Source: Dactylococcopsis salina PCC 8305
GTDB taxonomy: Bacteria; Cyanobacteriota; Cyanobacteriia; Cyanobacteriales; Rubidibacteraceae
Direction: 5' to 3'
Assembly: GCF_000317615.1 (NCBI RefSeq)
Contig: NC_019780.1
Coordinates: 868,001 to 932,000 of the forward strand
Length of the DNA stretch: 64,000 nt
In this document: positions 48,724 to 58,370 of the stretch, piece by piece
How positions within the stretch are numbered: the stretch's first letter is position 1
How the letters are laid out: the number at the start of each line of letters is the position of its first letter
Made by a program: the position numbers and the translations under genes
The notes under the pieces: model-generated
What the model was told of the DNA's origin: nothing
What the model saw: only the letters and a program-made list of their open reading frames with translations
Databases searched by the model: none

Positions 48724-48919
48724 GAGTGAAGCCCTTGCCCCCTAAATCCCCCAATTCTGGGGGACTTTCTGATTTGCTCCCCCCCAAGTTGGGGGGTAGG
48801 GGGGCGCCATTCCTTCTACACCCGAGTGAAGCCCTTGCCCCCTAAATCCCCCAATTCTGGGGGACTTTCTGATTTGCTCCCCCCCAAGTTGGGGGGTAGG
48901 GGGGCGCCATTCCTTCTAC
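48724..48919. repeat. Two exact 100-bp direct repeats with C-rich/G-rich hairpins
   Basis: Unit GAGTGAAGCCCTTGCCCCCT...CCATTCCTTCTAC occupies 48724-48823 and 48824-48919. They appear identical over nearly their full length. Each holds two hairpins (CCCCCAATTCTGGGGG and CCCCCCCAAGTTGGGGGG). The near identity indicates a recent duplication. Confidence 0.93.
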
Positions 48920-49004
48920 TGTTTAAGTCCTGAAGATTGGAACTAAACCAATCCCACCACGACATATTACTTAGTAGTTTTCCATTGTTCAGGATTAATT
49001 TCTT

Positions 49005-49793
49005 ATGTTACGCCCTTTGACGTTTAGTTTATCGACCGTTGCGATCGTTGTCAGTAGTTTTCCGCTTTCTGCTGAGGGTAATTCCTTAACCTCATCATTT
49101 CCTCAACTTTTTAGTCAAGCGCCGCAAACCGTTCCCGAAGTCATTGTCGATACGATTCCCATTGAAAATGAGCCTTCTCCCACCCCACAACCAGAAGACG
49201 TGGTAGTGGAAAGCAAACCCTCTAACCCTAATCCCACTCCCACTGCTAATGACCGTCGCTTTACCTGCGAATACAATAATGGTCAATATACCGTTATGTA
49301 TAATCCCCAAAGTCAGCCCAATCAAAGTTATCCTTGGGCAATTCCTCAACAAATGGGAGGCAATTGGTCGCCAGAAAGACGCTGTAATGCGATTAGCGAT
49401 CGTCTCGAAAATTATCGCCCTGATGGCTTACTAGAATTACAAACTAGCGTCATTAACAATCAAAATGTGGTTTGTGTGACAACTCAAAATGATCCCAGTT
49501 GTCGGATTGTTTTTACTGTTCCCAAAGGACAAGACCCAATTCTAACTCGCGATCGAGTCTTTGAGAACCTCGCCAGCGCTAACCAAGGACAACAAACCCA
49601 AGGCGTTACCACCTATACCAGTAATTCCAGCTTACGAGATTTATTAGGAGGACGTTCCTCGAATCAGGCTTCTCAACAAAGCAATGATAGTATTAACTTA
49701 CGTCCTTTCTTAGATCGCTCGGATGGAGGAACAGGTAATCAATTACGTTCTAATTCTTCTCCTTCTCGTCTCAATCCCAACCTATTTCGCTAG
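49005..49793 (+). CDS. COP23-domain exported protein
   Basis: The 262-aa protein has a signal peptide (SLSTVAIVVSSFPLSAEG), a Pro-rich linker, and a COP23 domain (about 84-200). Features of the domain are FTCEYNNGQYTVMYNPQSQP, WSPERRCNAISDRLENY, LELQTSVINNQNVVCVTTQ and the two pairs of cysteines, followed by a Ser/Asn-rich tail. COP23 was first described as a circadian-oscillating membrane protein of cyanobacteria; its biochemical role is unknown. It starts at ATG 49005. A second COP23 gene is at 58371-58904. Confidence 0.85.
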   Translation: MLRPLTFSLSTVAIVVSSFPLSAEGNSLTSSFPQLFSQAPQTVPEVIVDTIPIENEPSPTPQPEDVVVESKPSNPNPTPTANDRRFTCEYNNGQYTVMYNPQSQPNQSYPWAIPQQMGGNWSPERRCNAISDRLENYRPDGLLELQTSVINNQNVVCVTTQNDPSCRIVFTVPKGQDPILTRDRVFENLASANQGQQTQGVTTYTSNSSLRDLLGGRSSNQASQQSNDSINLRPFLDRSDGGTGNQLRSNSSPSRLNPNLFR

Positions 49794-49917
49794 ATTTTGT
49801 CTAAAAGTAACTTTAAGCTACCTTCCTCTCGTAAGGGATACATTTACGGAAGTCTCGCATTCTAATAACTAAATAGCGTAATAATTTAGTACAAAACAGG
49901 ATTAAATCTGTTATAAT

Positions 49918-50050
49918 TAAAGGGTTCATCTTGCAGGTTAGGTTTCGTAAGAAACTTAGTTCTTCACCCATAGCGGGGGAGATGAATTTAACTTGTAGAA
50001 CACTCTCTTTGATGGTGTTCCCTAATTTAAGGAAGGGCTATTTTTTAGCT
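49918..50050 (+). ncRNA. Candidate structured RNA downstream of the COP23 gene
   Basis: A TATAAT box lies at 49912-49917. The sequence after it is rich in self-complementarity: TTCATCT (49926) with AGATGAA (49980), GTTTCGTAAGAAAC, CCCATAGCGGGG, and GAACAC/GTGTTC about 49999-50021. It ends in a nested CCTAAT...ATTAGG stem with a T6 run. It has no ORF and does not match a dispersed repeat of the window. The -35 is weak (GTACAA), so this is only a candidate. It lies 40 nt before the group II intron. Confidence 0.35.
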
Positions 50051-50090
50051 TGGATTAGGCAAAGGCGTTAGAGTGACCGCCAAGGGGTTT

Positions 50091-52749
50091 GTGCGATTCG
50101 TTTCCTGTGAAATCGCAGGAGTTCCCACGAATTCCGAGGTATAAACAGGAGCATGGTTAGAACCCTTCGGGGTACAAAACCTTGACAACTTGATTTCCAT
50201 GTTGGTGAGAACCTGTGGAGCAACAGCTAAGAAATAGGTAGAGTATAACTCGTTAATTCAAATCCATCCCTCTCAGGGTGTGAGAGGACAGCGTAACCCT
50301 CATCTATAGAGTTGACTACTTGAGGATGAAGCAGGGTTAAATGGGGTCACTGCTGGAAGCCTAAACTGGTAAATCCCTAGCAAGAGGCTATGTCTAGTTA
50401 ACGAACCTATGTCTGAACCATCGTGATTGGCAACCTGCGTAAAGGCTGCTCGCAGGGAGCGAAATAAGCTCAAGACAAAAGGATATAAGTTTAAACCAGC
50501 TTGTATCACACCTTCAATTTGTTCGGTGGATAATAGGGGGCTAAGGTCTCAAACAATGGAATTCAGGAACGAAGTAACCCTCGTTCATACTCTTGGGATA
50601 GGTCGATTTCTCAAGTAGTCTGTCGGGACGCAATCTCTGACTCATTAGTCGGGTAGAGCGAGGGCAGGATTGGATAAGAAGCAAACGCCTTCTTTAACGA
50701 GAAGGATAAGCAGACGTATCCACTTTAGATTACGAAGATAATACGCGAAAGTAGAGTAATGTTATGAACCAAATCAGGTATAAATGTGATGCTCGGACAA
50801 AGACCTTCTTAATGCTCTGGTTAGGCTTTGGGTTTAATCTCATGGCAGAGACAGAGTGGAGTCAGATTGACTGGAAGGAGGTTGAAATACGGGTGTTTAA
50901 GCTCCAAAAGCGGATTTATCGAGCTTCTCTAAGTGGTGACGTGGCTAAAGTTCACAAACTCCAAAGATTATTGTTGAGGTCTTGGTGCGCCAAACTCCTA
51001 GCAGTAAGGCGTATTTCGCAGGATAACCAGGGTAAAAATACCGCAGGGGTGGATGGTATTAAAAGCCTAAGTCCTAAACAAAGGTTGAGCCTTGCTGAAA
51101 GCCTAACCCTTACAGGGAAAGGTAAATCCTTAAGACGGGTCTGGATTCCGAAACCAGGTCGCAAAGAAAAACGTGGCTTGGGTATTCCAGTAATGGAAGA
51201 CCGTGCGAGGCAGGCTCTCCTTAAGTTGGCTTTAGAGCCTGAATGGGAGGCAAAATTTGAGCCTAACTCGTACGGATTCAGACCAGGACGCTCTTGCCAT
51301 GACGCGGAACGAGCAATCTATTTAACCGTTAAACAAAAAGCCAAATGGGTTCTTGATGCGGATATTAGTAAATGCTTCGACCGTATAAATCACAATGTTC
51401 TCTTACAAAAATTAAATACAACCCCGACTATTGCCCGACAGATTCGAGCTTGGTTGAAATCGGGGGTCTTGGATAGAGGTGATTGGATGCCTACAGAGGA
51501 AGGGACACCACAAGGAGGGGTAATTAGTCCACTTTTGGCAAACATAGCCCTGCACGGACTTGAAGAGTACATAAAACAATGGGCTGAAACTTGGAAGGGA
51601 GGTAAACGGGATAACCGTTGGAGTATTTCCTTAATCAGGTATGCAGATGATTTCGTTGTTCTTCACAAGGATAAATCTGTCATCCAACAAGCGAGAAAGC
51701 TGATTGAACAGTGGTTACATGGCTTAGGCTTGGAATTAAGCGAGAGCAAGACGAGAATTTGCCACACCTTGTATGATACAGAAGAAACAAAGGCAGGGTT
51801 TGACTTTTTAGGATGGAACGTCCGACAATATAGAGTCGGGAAGAACCATACGGGAAAAAGTACGAATGGCGAGTTACTCGGATTCAAAACAATTATCAAA
51901 CCTAGCGACAAAAGTATAAAGACACATTATGAAAAGATTGTTGAAGTGCTAGATTCAATGAAAGGTAAGTCTCAAGAAGCAATCATTGGAAGGCTAAACC
52001 CGATTATCATCGGCTGGTGCAACTACCACAAAACAATCTGCTCAAAAGAAACATTTTCACACATAGACAACTTAGTCTATAACAAACTACGTCGCTGGAT
52101 AAAGAGCCGTCATCCCAACCAAACTCTAAAATGGTGTGAAGGTAGATACTTTCATTTGACTAAGGAGAAAAACCTAGACGGAGAAGATAGAAATGCTAAA
52201 TGGGTCTTTTCTACTCCACCTGATATACCAAATTCTCCTGTTGCGGGCAAGCATGAATTACGCAAGCACGTATGGACACCAATTGAAAGACATATAAAAA
52301 TCGAGGGTACGAGGTCTCCTTATGATGGAGATTGGCGGTATTGGAGTAAACGTCGGGGTGAATACCCTGGCACACCGAAACGGGTTGCTACACTGATGAA
52401 GCAACAGAAAGGAAAATGCGCTCGTTGTGGACTTTACGTTAAGGATGAAGATGTAGTGGAGGTTGACCACATCGTCCCTAAAGCTGAAGGGGGCAAAGAC
52501 CATTACAAGAATTTGCAGTTACTTCATCGTCATTGTCACCATCAGAAAACTGCTGAAGACCGACAACGACAAATGGATAATAAGGGGCGAAAGAAAGCCC
52601 AGAAGAAAACAAAGAAAGGTCGTAAATCGGAAACTAGACAGGGAAGTTCTGTTAGTACAGCGTAGTTTGGAGAGGAGCGGTATGAAGCGAAAGTTTCACG
52701 TGCCGTTCTGAAGCCGAGTCAAGAGGGCGACCTCTTGGCTTAGGTTAAC
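50091..52749 (+). mobile_element. Group II intron (complete, ORF in domain IV)
   Basis: The 5' end GTGCGATTCG and the early CAGGAGTTCCCACGAATTCC are of the GUGYG type. The intron-encoded protein is in domain IV. Domain V (52675-52708, 34 nt) begins GAGCGG, contains CGAAAG and ends CCGTTC. Domain VI follows with a CAAGAGG-GCGA-CCTCTTG stem and the bulged-A tail TAGGTTAAC. All catalytic RNA parts appear present, so it is probably able to splice. It is on the plus strand between a COP23 gene with its structured tail and a small membrane-protein gene; it does not visibly split a coding sequence. Borders are accurate to a few bases. Confidence 0.9.
50764..52665 (+). CDS. ltrA: Group II intron reverse transcriptase/maturase with HNH endonuclease
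   Basis: The 633-aa protein has the RT domain (about 90-370: AGVDGIKSLS, IPVMEDRARQALL, SYGFRPGRSCHDA, active site IRYADDFVVL, GFDFLGWNVR), a maturase X domain (about 410-470: NPIIIGWCNYHKTI) and a C-terminal HNH endonuclease (CARCGLYV ... EVDHIVPKAEGGKDHYKNLQ ... HRHCHHQKT). All catalytic residues look intact. ATG 50764 is given; ATG 50842 (MAETEWSQID) is the more typical family start. It works with the intron RNA in splicing and retrohoming. Confidence 0.95.
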   Translation: MNQIRYKCDARTKTFLMLWLGFGFNLMAETEWSQIDWKEVEIRVFKLQKRIYRASLSGDVAKVHKLQRLLLRSWCAKLLAVRRISQDNQGKNTAGVDGIKSLSPKQRLSLAESLTLTGKGKSLRRVWIPKPGRKEKRGLGIPVMEDRARQALLKLALEPEWEAKFEPNSYGFRPGRSCHDAERAIYLTVKQKAKWVLDADISKCFDRINHNVLLQKLNTTPTIARQIRAWLKSGVLDRGDWMPTEEGTPQGGVISPLLANIALHGLEEYIKQWAETWKGGKRDNRWSISLIRYADDFVVLHKDKSVIQQARKLIEQWLHGLGLELSESKTRICHTLYDTEETKAGFDFLGWNVRQYRVGKNHTGKSTNGELLGFKTIIKPSDKSIKTHYEKIVEVLDSMKGKSQEAIIGRLNPIIIGWCNYHKTICSKETFSHIDNLVYNKLRRWIKSRHPNQTLKWCEGRYFHLTKEKNLDGEDRNAKWVFSTPPDIPNSPVAGKHELRKHVWTPIERHIKIEGTRSPYDGDWRYWSKRRGEYPGTPKRVATLMKQQKGKCARCGLYVKDEDVVEVDHIVPKAEGGKDHYKNLQLLHRHCHHQKTAEDRQRQMDNKGRKKAQKKTKKGRKSETRQGSSVSTA

Positions 52750-52879
52750 AGATAGATTTGAAGGAGAATGCCCATCATTTGTTTGCACTTCAACTCACTC
52801 AAACCGAAAAGAGCCTTACTTTTTTAAGTAAGGTTATAGGACAAACGAACTCTTACGGTTTCTACCGTTTTGTTCCGTT

Positions 52880-53272
52880 ATGCCACTCACTCCAGACACT
52901 TTTTTGCAGAAACTATCTCCTGAAATTTTGGGTAGTTTATCTGAGGAACAATTAACCGCAATTCGGGAAATGTTAGCGGAGGCGTTACCGAAATCGTCTC
53001 CGAAATTAGTTGATATTCGCTGGCGTATCAATTGAATTTTTGCTCACTATTATGTTGTGTTTCTCGTTGGACGCGATCGACGCCAACAAAAACGTTATCG
53101 TTTTCTTAGCAACATTACCAAAGTGGGGAATACTATCACTTACGCGCTTTTGGTCATGTTAGTTTTATTTATGTTCGCCTACACGCTGAAATCTTGGGTT
53201 GGGATTGACATTTTTCCCGACAAGCATTTAGATGATTTTATCAAGTTAATTTTTGACCATATTTTTAATTGA
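52880..53272 (+). pseudogene. Small membrane-protein gene with an in-frame TGA
   Basis: From ATG 52880 the frame reads MPLTPDTFLQKLSPEILGSL through KLVDIRWRIN, meets TGA at 53033-53035, and continues in the same frame as IFAHYYVVFLVGRDRRQQKR with a transmembrane helix (ITYALLVMLVLFMFAYTLKS) to the stop at 53270-53272. Both parts look coding and together give a normal 130-aa protein with a C-terminal membrane span. A single base change in a sense codon (for example TTA or CGA) would explain it. Readthrough or a sequencing error are alternatives. The next gene begins at the stop. Confidence 0.7.
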
Positions 53273-53286
53273 ATAAATCAACAAGA

Positions 53287-54258
53287 ATGGCTTACGAAAA
53301 AGAATTACAAGTCGGAATTGAAGCGAGTTTAAGTGCTGCGAAATTGTGCCAAGCGGTACGGGGGAATATTCCCGATCGCATCGAAAAACAAGACCGCTCT
53401 CCTGTCACCATAGCAGATTTTGGCTCACAGGCAATTATCTGTCGTGCTTTAGCTGAAGCCTTTCCTAATGATCCAGTGGTGGGAGAAGAAGATGCGACCG
53501 CGCTTCGATCGTCGGAGATGTCTGAGCAATTAGCACAAGTTACCGAATATGTCAAGCAAGAAATCCCTAACGTTAGCACCGAAGATGTTACCCAGTGGAT
53601 TGATCATGGGAATGGTGAACCGAGTCAGCGCTTTTGGACATTAGACCCCATTGATGGCACAAAAGGCTTTTTGAGAGGGGATCAATACGCGATCGCGCTG
53701 GCTTTAATCGAAGAAGGAGAAGTGAAAGTGGGAATTTTAGCCTGTCCTGCTTTATCCCTTGATTTAGCCCCTCCTCTCAACGAAGAAGGCTTATTATTCG
53801 TGGCGGTGCGCGGTGAAGGAACAAAAGTTCGTTCCCTCAAAACAGATGAATTTACCGCGATTCGGGTGGCTTCTCCCGACGATGAGGAGCATTTACGGTT
53901 TGTGGAGAGCGTAGAAGTCGCTCACGGGGATCAAAGTCAACAAAGCGCGATCGCGCAACAAGCGGGAATTAAAAGCCCCTCCCTGCGAATGGATAGTCAA
54001 GCCAAATATGGCGCAGTCGCCTCTGGAGCCGCCGCCCTGTATTTAAGACTTCCCTCCCCAAAACAGCCCGACTACCGAGAAAACATTTGGGATCACGCAG
54101 CAGGAGTGATTGTTGCCGAAGAAGCAGGGGGACGAGCCAGCGATATGTATGGCAAACCCTTAGATTTTTCCGTCGGGGCTAAACTCTTCCAAAATCGTGG
54201 GGTTGTCGTTAGTAATGGCTCTCTCCATGAAGCCGTTTTAGCTGCCTTAAACAAATGA
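53287..54258 (+). CDS. cysQ: 3'(2'),5'-bisphosphate nucleotidase (inositol-monophosphatase family)
   Basis: Enzymes of this Hal2/CysQ type degrade PAP and PAPS from sulfate assimilation and are salt-sensitive. The metal/phosphate motifs are VVGEEDA, the LDPIDGTKGFLRGDQYAIAL core with the WxxDPxDGT pattern, and the late WDHAAGVIVAEEAGG. The length (323 aa) is that of the plant/yeast-like Hal2 form, with an insert of about 40 residues after VVGEEDA. ATG 53287 is used; TTG 53269 overlaps the previous stop. The gene follows the split membrane-protein gene directly. Confidence 0.92.
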   Translation: MAYEKELQVGIEASLSAAKLCQAVRGNIPDRIEKQDRSPVTIADFGSQAIICRALAEAFPNDPVVGEEDATALRSSEMSEQLAQVTEYVKQEIPNVSTEDVTQWIDHGNGEPSQRFWTLDPIDGTKGFLRGDQYAIALALIEEGEVKVGILACPALSLDLAPPLNEEGLLFVAVRGEGTKVRSLKTDEFTAIRVASPDDEEHLRFVESVEVAHGDQSQQSAIAQQAGIKSPSLRMDSQAKYGAVASGAAALYLRLPSPKQPDYRENIWDHAAGVIVAEEAGGRASDMYGKPLDFSVGAKLFQNRGVVVSNGSLHEAVLAALNK

Positions 54259-54261
54259 TCA

Positions 54262-54550
54262 ACAGTAGGTTGGGTAAAACCCAACAGTCAAATGTAGGTT
54301 GGGTGAAACCCAACACCCAAATGTAGGTTGGGTGGAGAGCAACGAAACCCAACAATAATTAGTCATTGGTCATTGGTCATTGGTCATTGGTCATTAGTCT
54401 ATTGTAGGTTGGGTGGAGGTAACGAAACCCAACAATAATTAGTCATTAGTCATTGGTCATTGGTCATTAGTCATTGAAAAACAAAGGACAAAGGACGAAG
54501 GACGAAGGACAAAAATGTAGGTGGGGTGGAGAGCAACGAAACCCAACACC
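54262..54550. repeat. Mixed cluster of GTAGGTTGGGT repeats and GGTCATTG / AAGGACGA minisatellites
   Basis: Complete or partial GTAGGTTGGGT...ACCCAACA units lie at about 54266, 54293, 54323, 54402 and 54515. Between them are GTCATTG units (54360-54397 and 54436-54475) and AAGGACAAAGGACGAAGGAC. A CCCCCAATTCTGGGGG hairpin follows at 54597. This is the densest repeat region of the window. Confidence 0.92.
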
Positions 54551-54658
54551 CACTATAAGCAATTACCTAAACCTGATAAACCATTCGCCCCCTAACCCCC
54601 AATTCTGGGGGGACTTGGTTAAGGGGTTCTCACAAATGAAAGTAGATTCTAAATTCGA

Positions 54659-56278
54659 TCAATTATTATTCTCAGGAGTAACTAAATTCCAGTTCGGAGG
54701 AGCTTGATAATTTTGTTCAGAATTTTCCGCCAAAGATAGCTGTTGAAACGTTTTCTGATCCACCAAAAAATAGGCTTGTGGTGTCTTTTCCCAATACATT
54801 TTTAACTCCTCATTCGTCACCGCAATCACTCGCCTTTGAGCGTAAAAATTCAAGGAAGGACGCTCGTAAGCAAAAGACGTATAAATCGGGACATCTGGCG
54901 GAACTTGATCTCGAATGAGCATCGCCACTGGTTTAACGGGATAGGCTTCATTTAACTCCCAAAGCCAATGAGGAGAGAGTACCAGTAAAACCAGAGAAAC
55001 ATACATTCCCCAAGTCAAAATGTTAATAAATTGGGGATTTCGTCGTAAAATTAAACCGCCACTGATGCCAGTGGTTAACGCCACCGCCAAGAAGATTACC
55101 GCTAACTTTTGGCTCATTGCTTCCTCTAAGCCAGAATAAACACTTGCTCCTAACCCCACCACTGCTAGGAAAAGTAATAATCCTCCCCAATAACGAGAAT
55201 AAGATTTTTCACGAGGATAACGGAAGATTTCTGCTAACATTCTGCCACCCGCTAAAGCCAAAGCTGGATAAAGGGGCAAAATGTACCAAGGTAACTTCGT
55301 ACTCATCGCAGAGATAACCAGAAAATAAACCCCACTCCAGACTAAAACTAACTTTGACCAACTCCAAATTCGATCGTGCCAAGCGAGATGTAGCCCCCAA
55401 GCAGAAAAAATCAGCCAAGGCAAAAAATGGAGCAAACGCTGGAAATAATACCAAGGTGGCCCCCCATTATCATCCACCGCTTGCCAAACTCGACTCAAAG
55501 ACTGAGAAAAAACTGCGGTCTCAATAAAAGCCTCTTGATAGTGTAACCATTGAAAACCATACCAAGCGCCAACAGGTAAACAACCGAGGAGAATCCCTCC
55601 CCAAAAATAGAAACTACGGTAAAGACGTGGTGTATCCCAAGCAAGAAAACCAAACGCAATTCCCCCCAATAACAGCGCCATCATTCCTTTCGTCAGTCCA
55701 ATTAAACTTAAACTGATGCCGATGCCAAAACACCAACGCAAATCACGGCGCGATCGAAGCACAGACCACATTAACAAAATTGAAAAACAAACCACCGCCC
55801 CCTCTAGCATCGCCAAACGACCGTGACGAACTAACGGTAACGTGGTTAAATAAATCAGAGCCGAGAATAGAGCGGGTTGGCGAGACAAAAAAACCTCTTT
55901 TCCCAACGCATAAAACAAGGGAACAGAAACCGCCATCAATAAAGCGGAAGGAAGACGAGCCATGGTTTCATTTACGCCCCCCAAACGATAAAACGTGGCA
56001 ATGAGATTATGAACTAACGGCGGTTTATTCAAATAAGGCTTGTCCCAAAGCGTGGGAAATAACCATCGATCGGTGTTTTCAGGGGCTTGAAAAATCTCTC
56101 GCGCCACTTGCGCCACCGTCCCCTCATCCCAATCTCGAAGCGGTAAATCCCCTAAATTAATGGTAAATAAGAATAACCCTGCCATCAGCAGGGCGATGAT
56201 AATCAATCTTTCTGTCCAAGCATTGTGGTTACGAATCCGATTCGTTGATCCATCCCCCGTAAAAGTTTGACGATCCAT
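54659..56278 (-). CDS. GT39 (ArnT/PMT-like) membrane glycosyltransferase
   Basis: The 539-aa protein has about ten to twelve membrane spans and the N-terminal periplasmic loop signature of dolichol/undecaprenyl-phosphate sugar transferases (LGDLPLRDWDEGTVAQVARE, with the Asp-Glu pair), then DKPYLNKPPLVHNLI. These enzymes move a sugar from a lipid carrier to a cell-surface acceptor; the sugar is unknown. It starts at ATG 56278. The gene ends close to the repeat cluster. Confidence 0.9.
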   Translation of the reverse strand: MDRQTFTGDGSTNRIRNHNAWTERLIIIALLMAGLFLFTINLGDLPLRDWDEGTVAQVAREIFQAPENTDRWLFPTLWDKPYLNKPPLVHNLIATFYRLGGVNETMARLPSALLMAVSVPLFYALGKEVFLSRQPALFSALIYLTTLPLVRHGRLAMLEGAVVCFSILLMWSVLRSRRDLRWCFGIGISLSLIGLTKGMMALLLGGIAFGFLAWDTPRLYRSFYFWGGILLGCLPVGAWYGFQWLHYQEAFIETAVFSQSLSRVWQAVDDNGGPPWYYFQRLLHFLPWLIFSAWGLHLAWHDRIWSWSKLVLVWSGVYFLVISAMSTKLPWYILPLYPALALAGGRMLAEIFRYPREKSYSRYWGGLLLFLAVVGLGASVYSGLEEAMSQKLAVIFLAVALTTGISGGLILRRNPQFINILTWGMYVSLVLLVLSPHWLWELNEAYPVKPVAMLIRDQVPPDVPIYTSFAYERPSLNFYAQRRVIAVTNEELKMYWEKTPQAYFLVDQKTFQQLSLAENSEQNYQAPPNWNLVTPENNN

Positions 56279-56464
56279 AAGTTGATTTGAGCGCGATTAT
56301 CTCTAGAGATAACACAACTGTTGCAGTAATCAGTAACCAGTGAGCCATTACCCATAATCAGTTGTTATACCTAGCTTTTCCAAACCAGATGATAAAATGG
56401 CTAAAACCCTTTTTTATCAAATTGCCCGATCGTCAAATTATCGCTCCCAACACAACTCTGATTT

Positions 56465-58366
56465 ATGGAAGGATCATTTACCATTACTCTCCAAATCGTG
56501 ATCGCGGTTTTTGCTGGCATTACCGCTCAAGTCTTGGGAGAAACCCTTAAAATCCCTGGGATTGTTTTTCTCCTGCTGATTGGGGTCGCTTTAGGAGCAG
56601 ATGGACTCGGTATTCTCTACCCCGATAAATTGGGAATGGGATTAGAAGTCATTGTCGCGCTTCTTGTTGCCATCATCCTATTTGAAGGTGGACTCAATCT
56701 CGAATTAAGAGACTTAGGACGAGTTTCCAGCAGTCTGCGTAATCTGGTCACCATTGGCACTGGCATCACCCTTTTTGGCGGCAGTATGGCTGCCCATTGG
56801 CTCGGAGAATTTCCTTGGCAATTGGCGTTTCTCTACGCTTCTCTGGTGGTGGTAACAGGTCCCACTGTCATTAGTCCTTTATTAAAGCAAGTGGCGGTCG
56901 ATCGACAAGTGGCGACAATTTTGGAAGGAGAAGGGGTACTCATTGACCCTGTTGGTGCAATTTTAGCAGTAGTCGTTCTCGATACCATCCTCAACAGTGA
57001 AGCGGGTGTGATGGAAGTTTTAAATGGACTACTGTTGCGCGGTGGCATTGGTATTATTATCGGTTTAGTCGGTGGGGCGATTATGGGACTGCTTTTAAAA
57101 AAGCCCTTAAATTTCCTCTCAGAAGACTTAAAAAATCTCGTGGTCTTAGCTGGGGTTTGGGGATTATTTGGCGTTTCCCAGATGATTCGCAGTGAGTCGG
57201 GATTAATGGCGGTGGTTTTAGCTGGTGTTGTGGTGCGCTCCTTATCTGTACCAGAAGAACGGATGCTCAGACGCTTTAAGGGACAATTGACCATGTTGGG
57301 AGTTTCCGTTTTGTTCATTCTCCTAGCGGCTGACCTTTCCATTGCTAGTGTCTTCGCTCTTGGTTGGGGAAGTGTTCTCACCGTCTTATGTTTAATGTTC
57401 TTGGTGCGTCCTCTCAGTGTTTTTGTTTGTACCATCGGAAGCCGTTTAAATTGGCGACAAAAACTATTTATCAGTTGGGTGGGACCGAAAGGCATTGTTT
57501 CCGCTTCCGTTGCGTCTTTATTTGCGATTTTGCTCACCCAACGCGGCATTACAGGGGGAGATTCCTTAAAAGCCATTGTCTTCTTAACAATAATGATGAC
57601 AGTGGTGATTCAAGGGTTAACCGCTCGTTGGGTGGCGCGTGGCTTAAAACTTACTTCTGAAGGGACAACCGGAGCGGTAATTATTGGTTGTAATGCTTTG
57701 GGATGTTTATTGGGAGAGTTATTCCAACAGGAGGGAGAATCAGTGGTAATGATTGATACTGATCCCGAAGCCTGTGAAGGTGCTGAAGCGGTGAATTTGA
57801 ATGTGATTCAAAGTAGTGGGTTAGATGAAAGCGTGTTAGAGGAAGCGGGAATTGAGTCTTTGGGAACGTTTTTGGCGATGACGAATAATGGCGAAGTGAA
57901 TTTAGTTCTCGCCCAAAGAGCGTTAGAGGAGTTTCAACCGCCGCGAGTGTTTGCCGCTTTTCCGAAAAACTCGAAAGCTCGCACACCAGCCAATAAAACT
58001 AAGGTTAATCAGGCGTTTATGTCGGAAATTCCGATTAAAGTCTGGAATGAATATGTGGATGAAGGAAAAATTAAGTTAGGTCATACGGTGTTACGAGAAG
58101 AAGGCTTTTCTTTTCAGCAAGCGCATTTACAAGCACTGATTCGCTCTGGAGAGTTACTTCCTCTACTGATTAAACGACAAGATAGTTTACAGGTGGTAAA
58201 AGCGGATCAAGAATGGCAACCTGGAGAAGAAATTTTTTATATACTTCATGATCCGCGACCCAAATTGTTAAAACGTCTTTCGGGAGGGGAAACCGCCTCT
58301 CGGTTAGCCATAGAGCGTTTAGCAGAAGTGGAAGAAGTGTCGCTTGCGACTCCAGAAAGTAATTAG
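56465..58366 (+). CDS. Na+/H+ antiporter (CPA1, NhaP type) with TrkA-N domain
   Basis: The 633-aa protein has a 12-13 span CPA1 antiporter domain (to about residue 390): LKIPGIVFLLLIGVALGADG, ILFEGGLNLELRDL, VTGPTVISPLLKQV, GEGVLIDPVGAILAVVVLD. The Asp in IDPVG is the usual ion-binding residue. A cytoplasmic part follows, with a TrkA-N/Rossmann domain (about 395-520: GAVIIGCNALGCLLGELFQQ) and a RCK-C-like end. It should exchange Na+ (or K+) for H+, with nucleotide control. ATG 56465. It would support salt tolerance. Confidence 0.93.
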   Translation: MEGSFTITLQIVIAVFAGITAQVLGETLKIPGIVFLLLIGVALGADGLGILYPDKLGMGLEVIVALLVAIILFEGGLNLELRDLGRVSSSLRNLVTIGTGITLFGGSMAAHWLGEFPWQLAFLYASLVVVTGPTVISPLLKQVAVDRQVATILEGEGVLIDPVGAILAVVVLDTILNSEAGVMEVLNGLLLRGGIGIIIGLVGGAIMGLLLKKPLNFLSEDLKNLVVLAGVWGLFGVSQMIRSESGLMAVVLAGVVVRSLSVPEERMLRRFKGQLTMLGVSVLFILLAADLSIASVFALGWGSVLTVLCLMFLVRPLSVFVCTIGSRLNWRQKLFISWVGPKGIVSASVASLFAILLTQRGITGGDSLKAIVFLTIMMTVVIQGLTARWVARGLKLTSEGTTGAVIIGCNALGCLLGELFQQEGESVVMIDTDPEACEGAEAVNLNVIQSSGLDESVLEEAGIESLGTFLAMTNNGEVNLVLAQRALEEFQPPRVFAAFPKNSKARTPANKTKVNQAFMSEIPIKVWNEYVDEGKIKLGHTVLREEGFSFQQAHLQALIRSGELLPLLIKRQDSLQVVKADQEWQPGEEIFYILHDPRPKLLKRLSGGETASRLAIERLAEVEEVSLATPESN

Positions 58367-58370
58367 AAAC

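Noticed and set aside
52758..52955. 65-codon frame just after the group II intron
   Set aside because: It overlaps the better-supported membrane-protein frame at 52880 in another frame and has a TTG start without support, though its first 25 residues look faintly coding.
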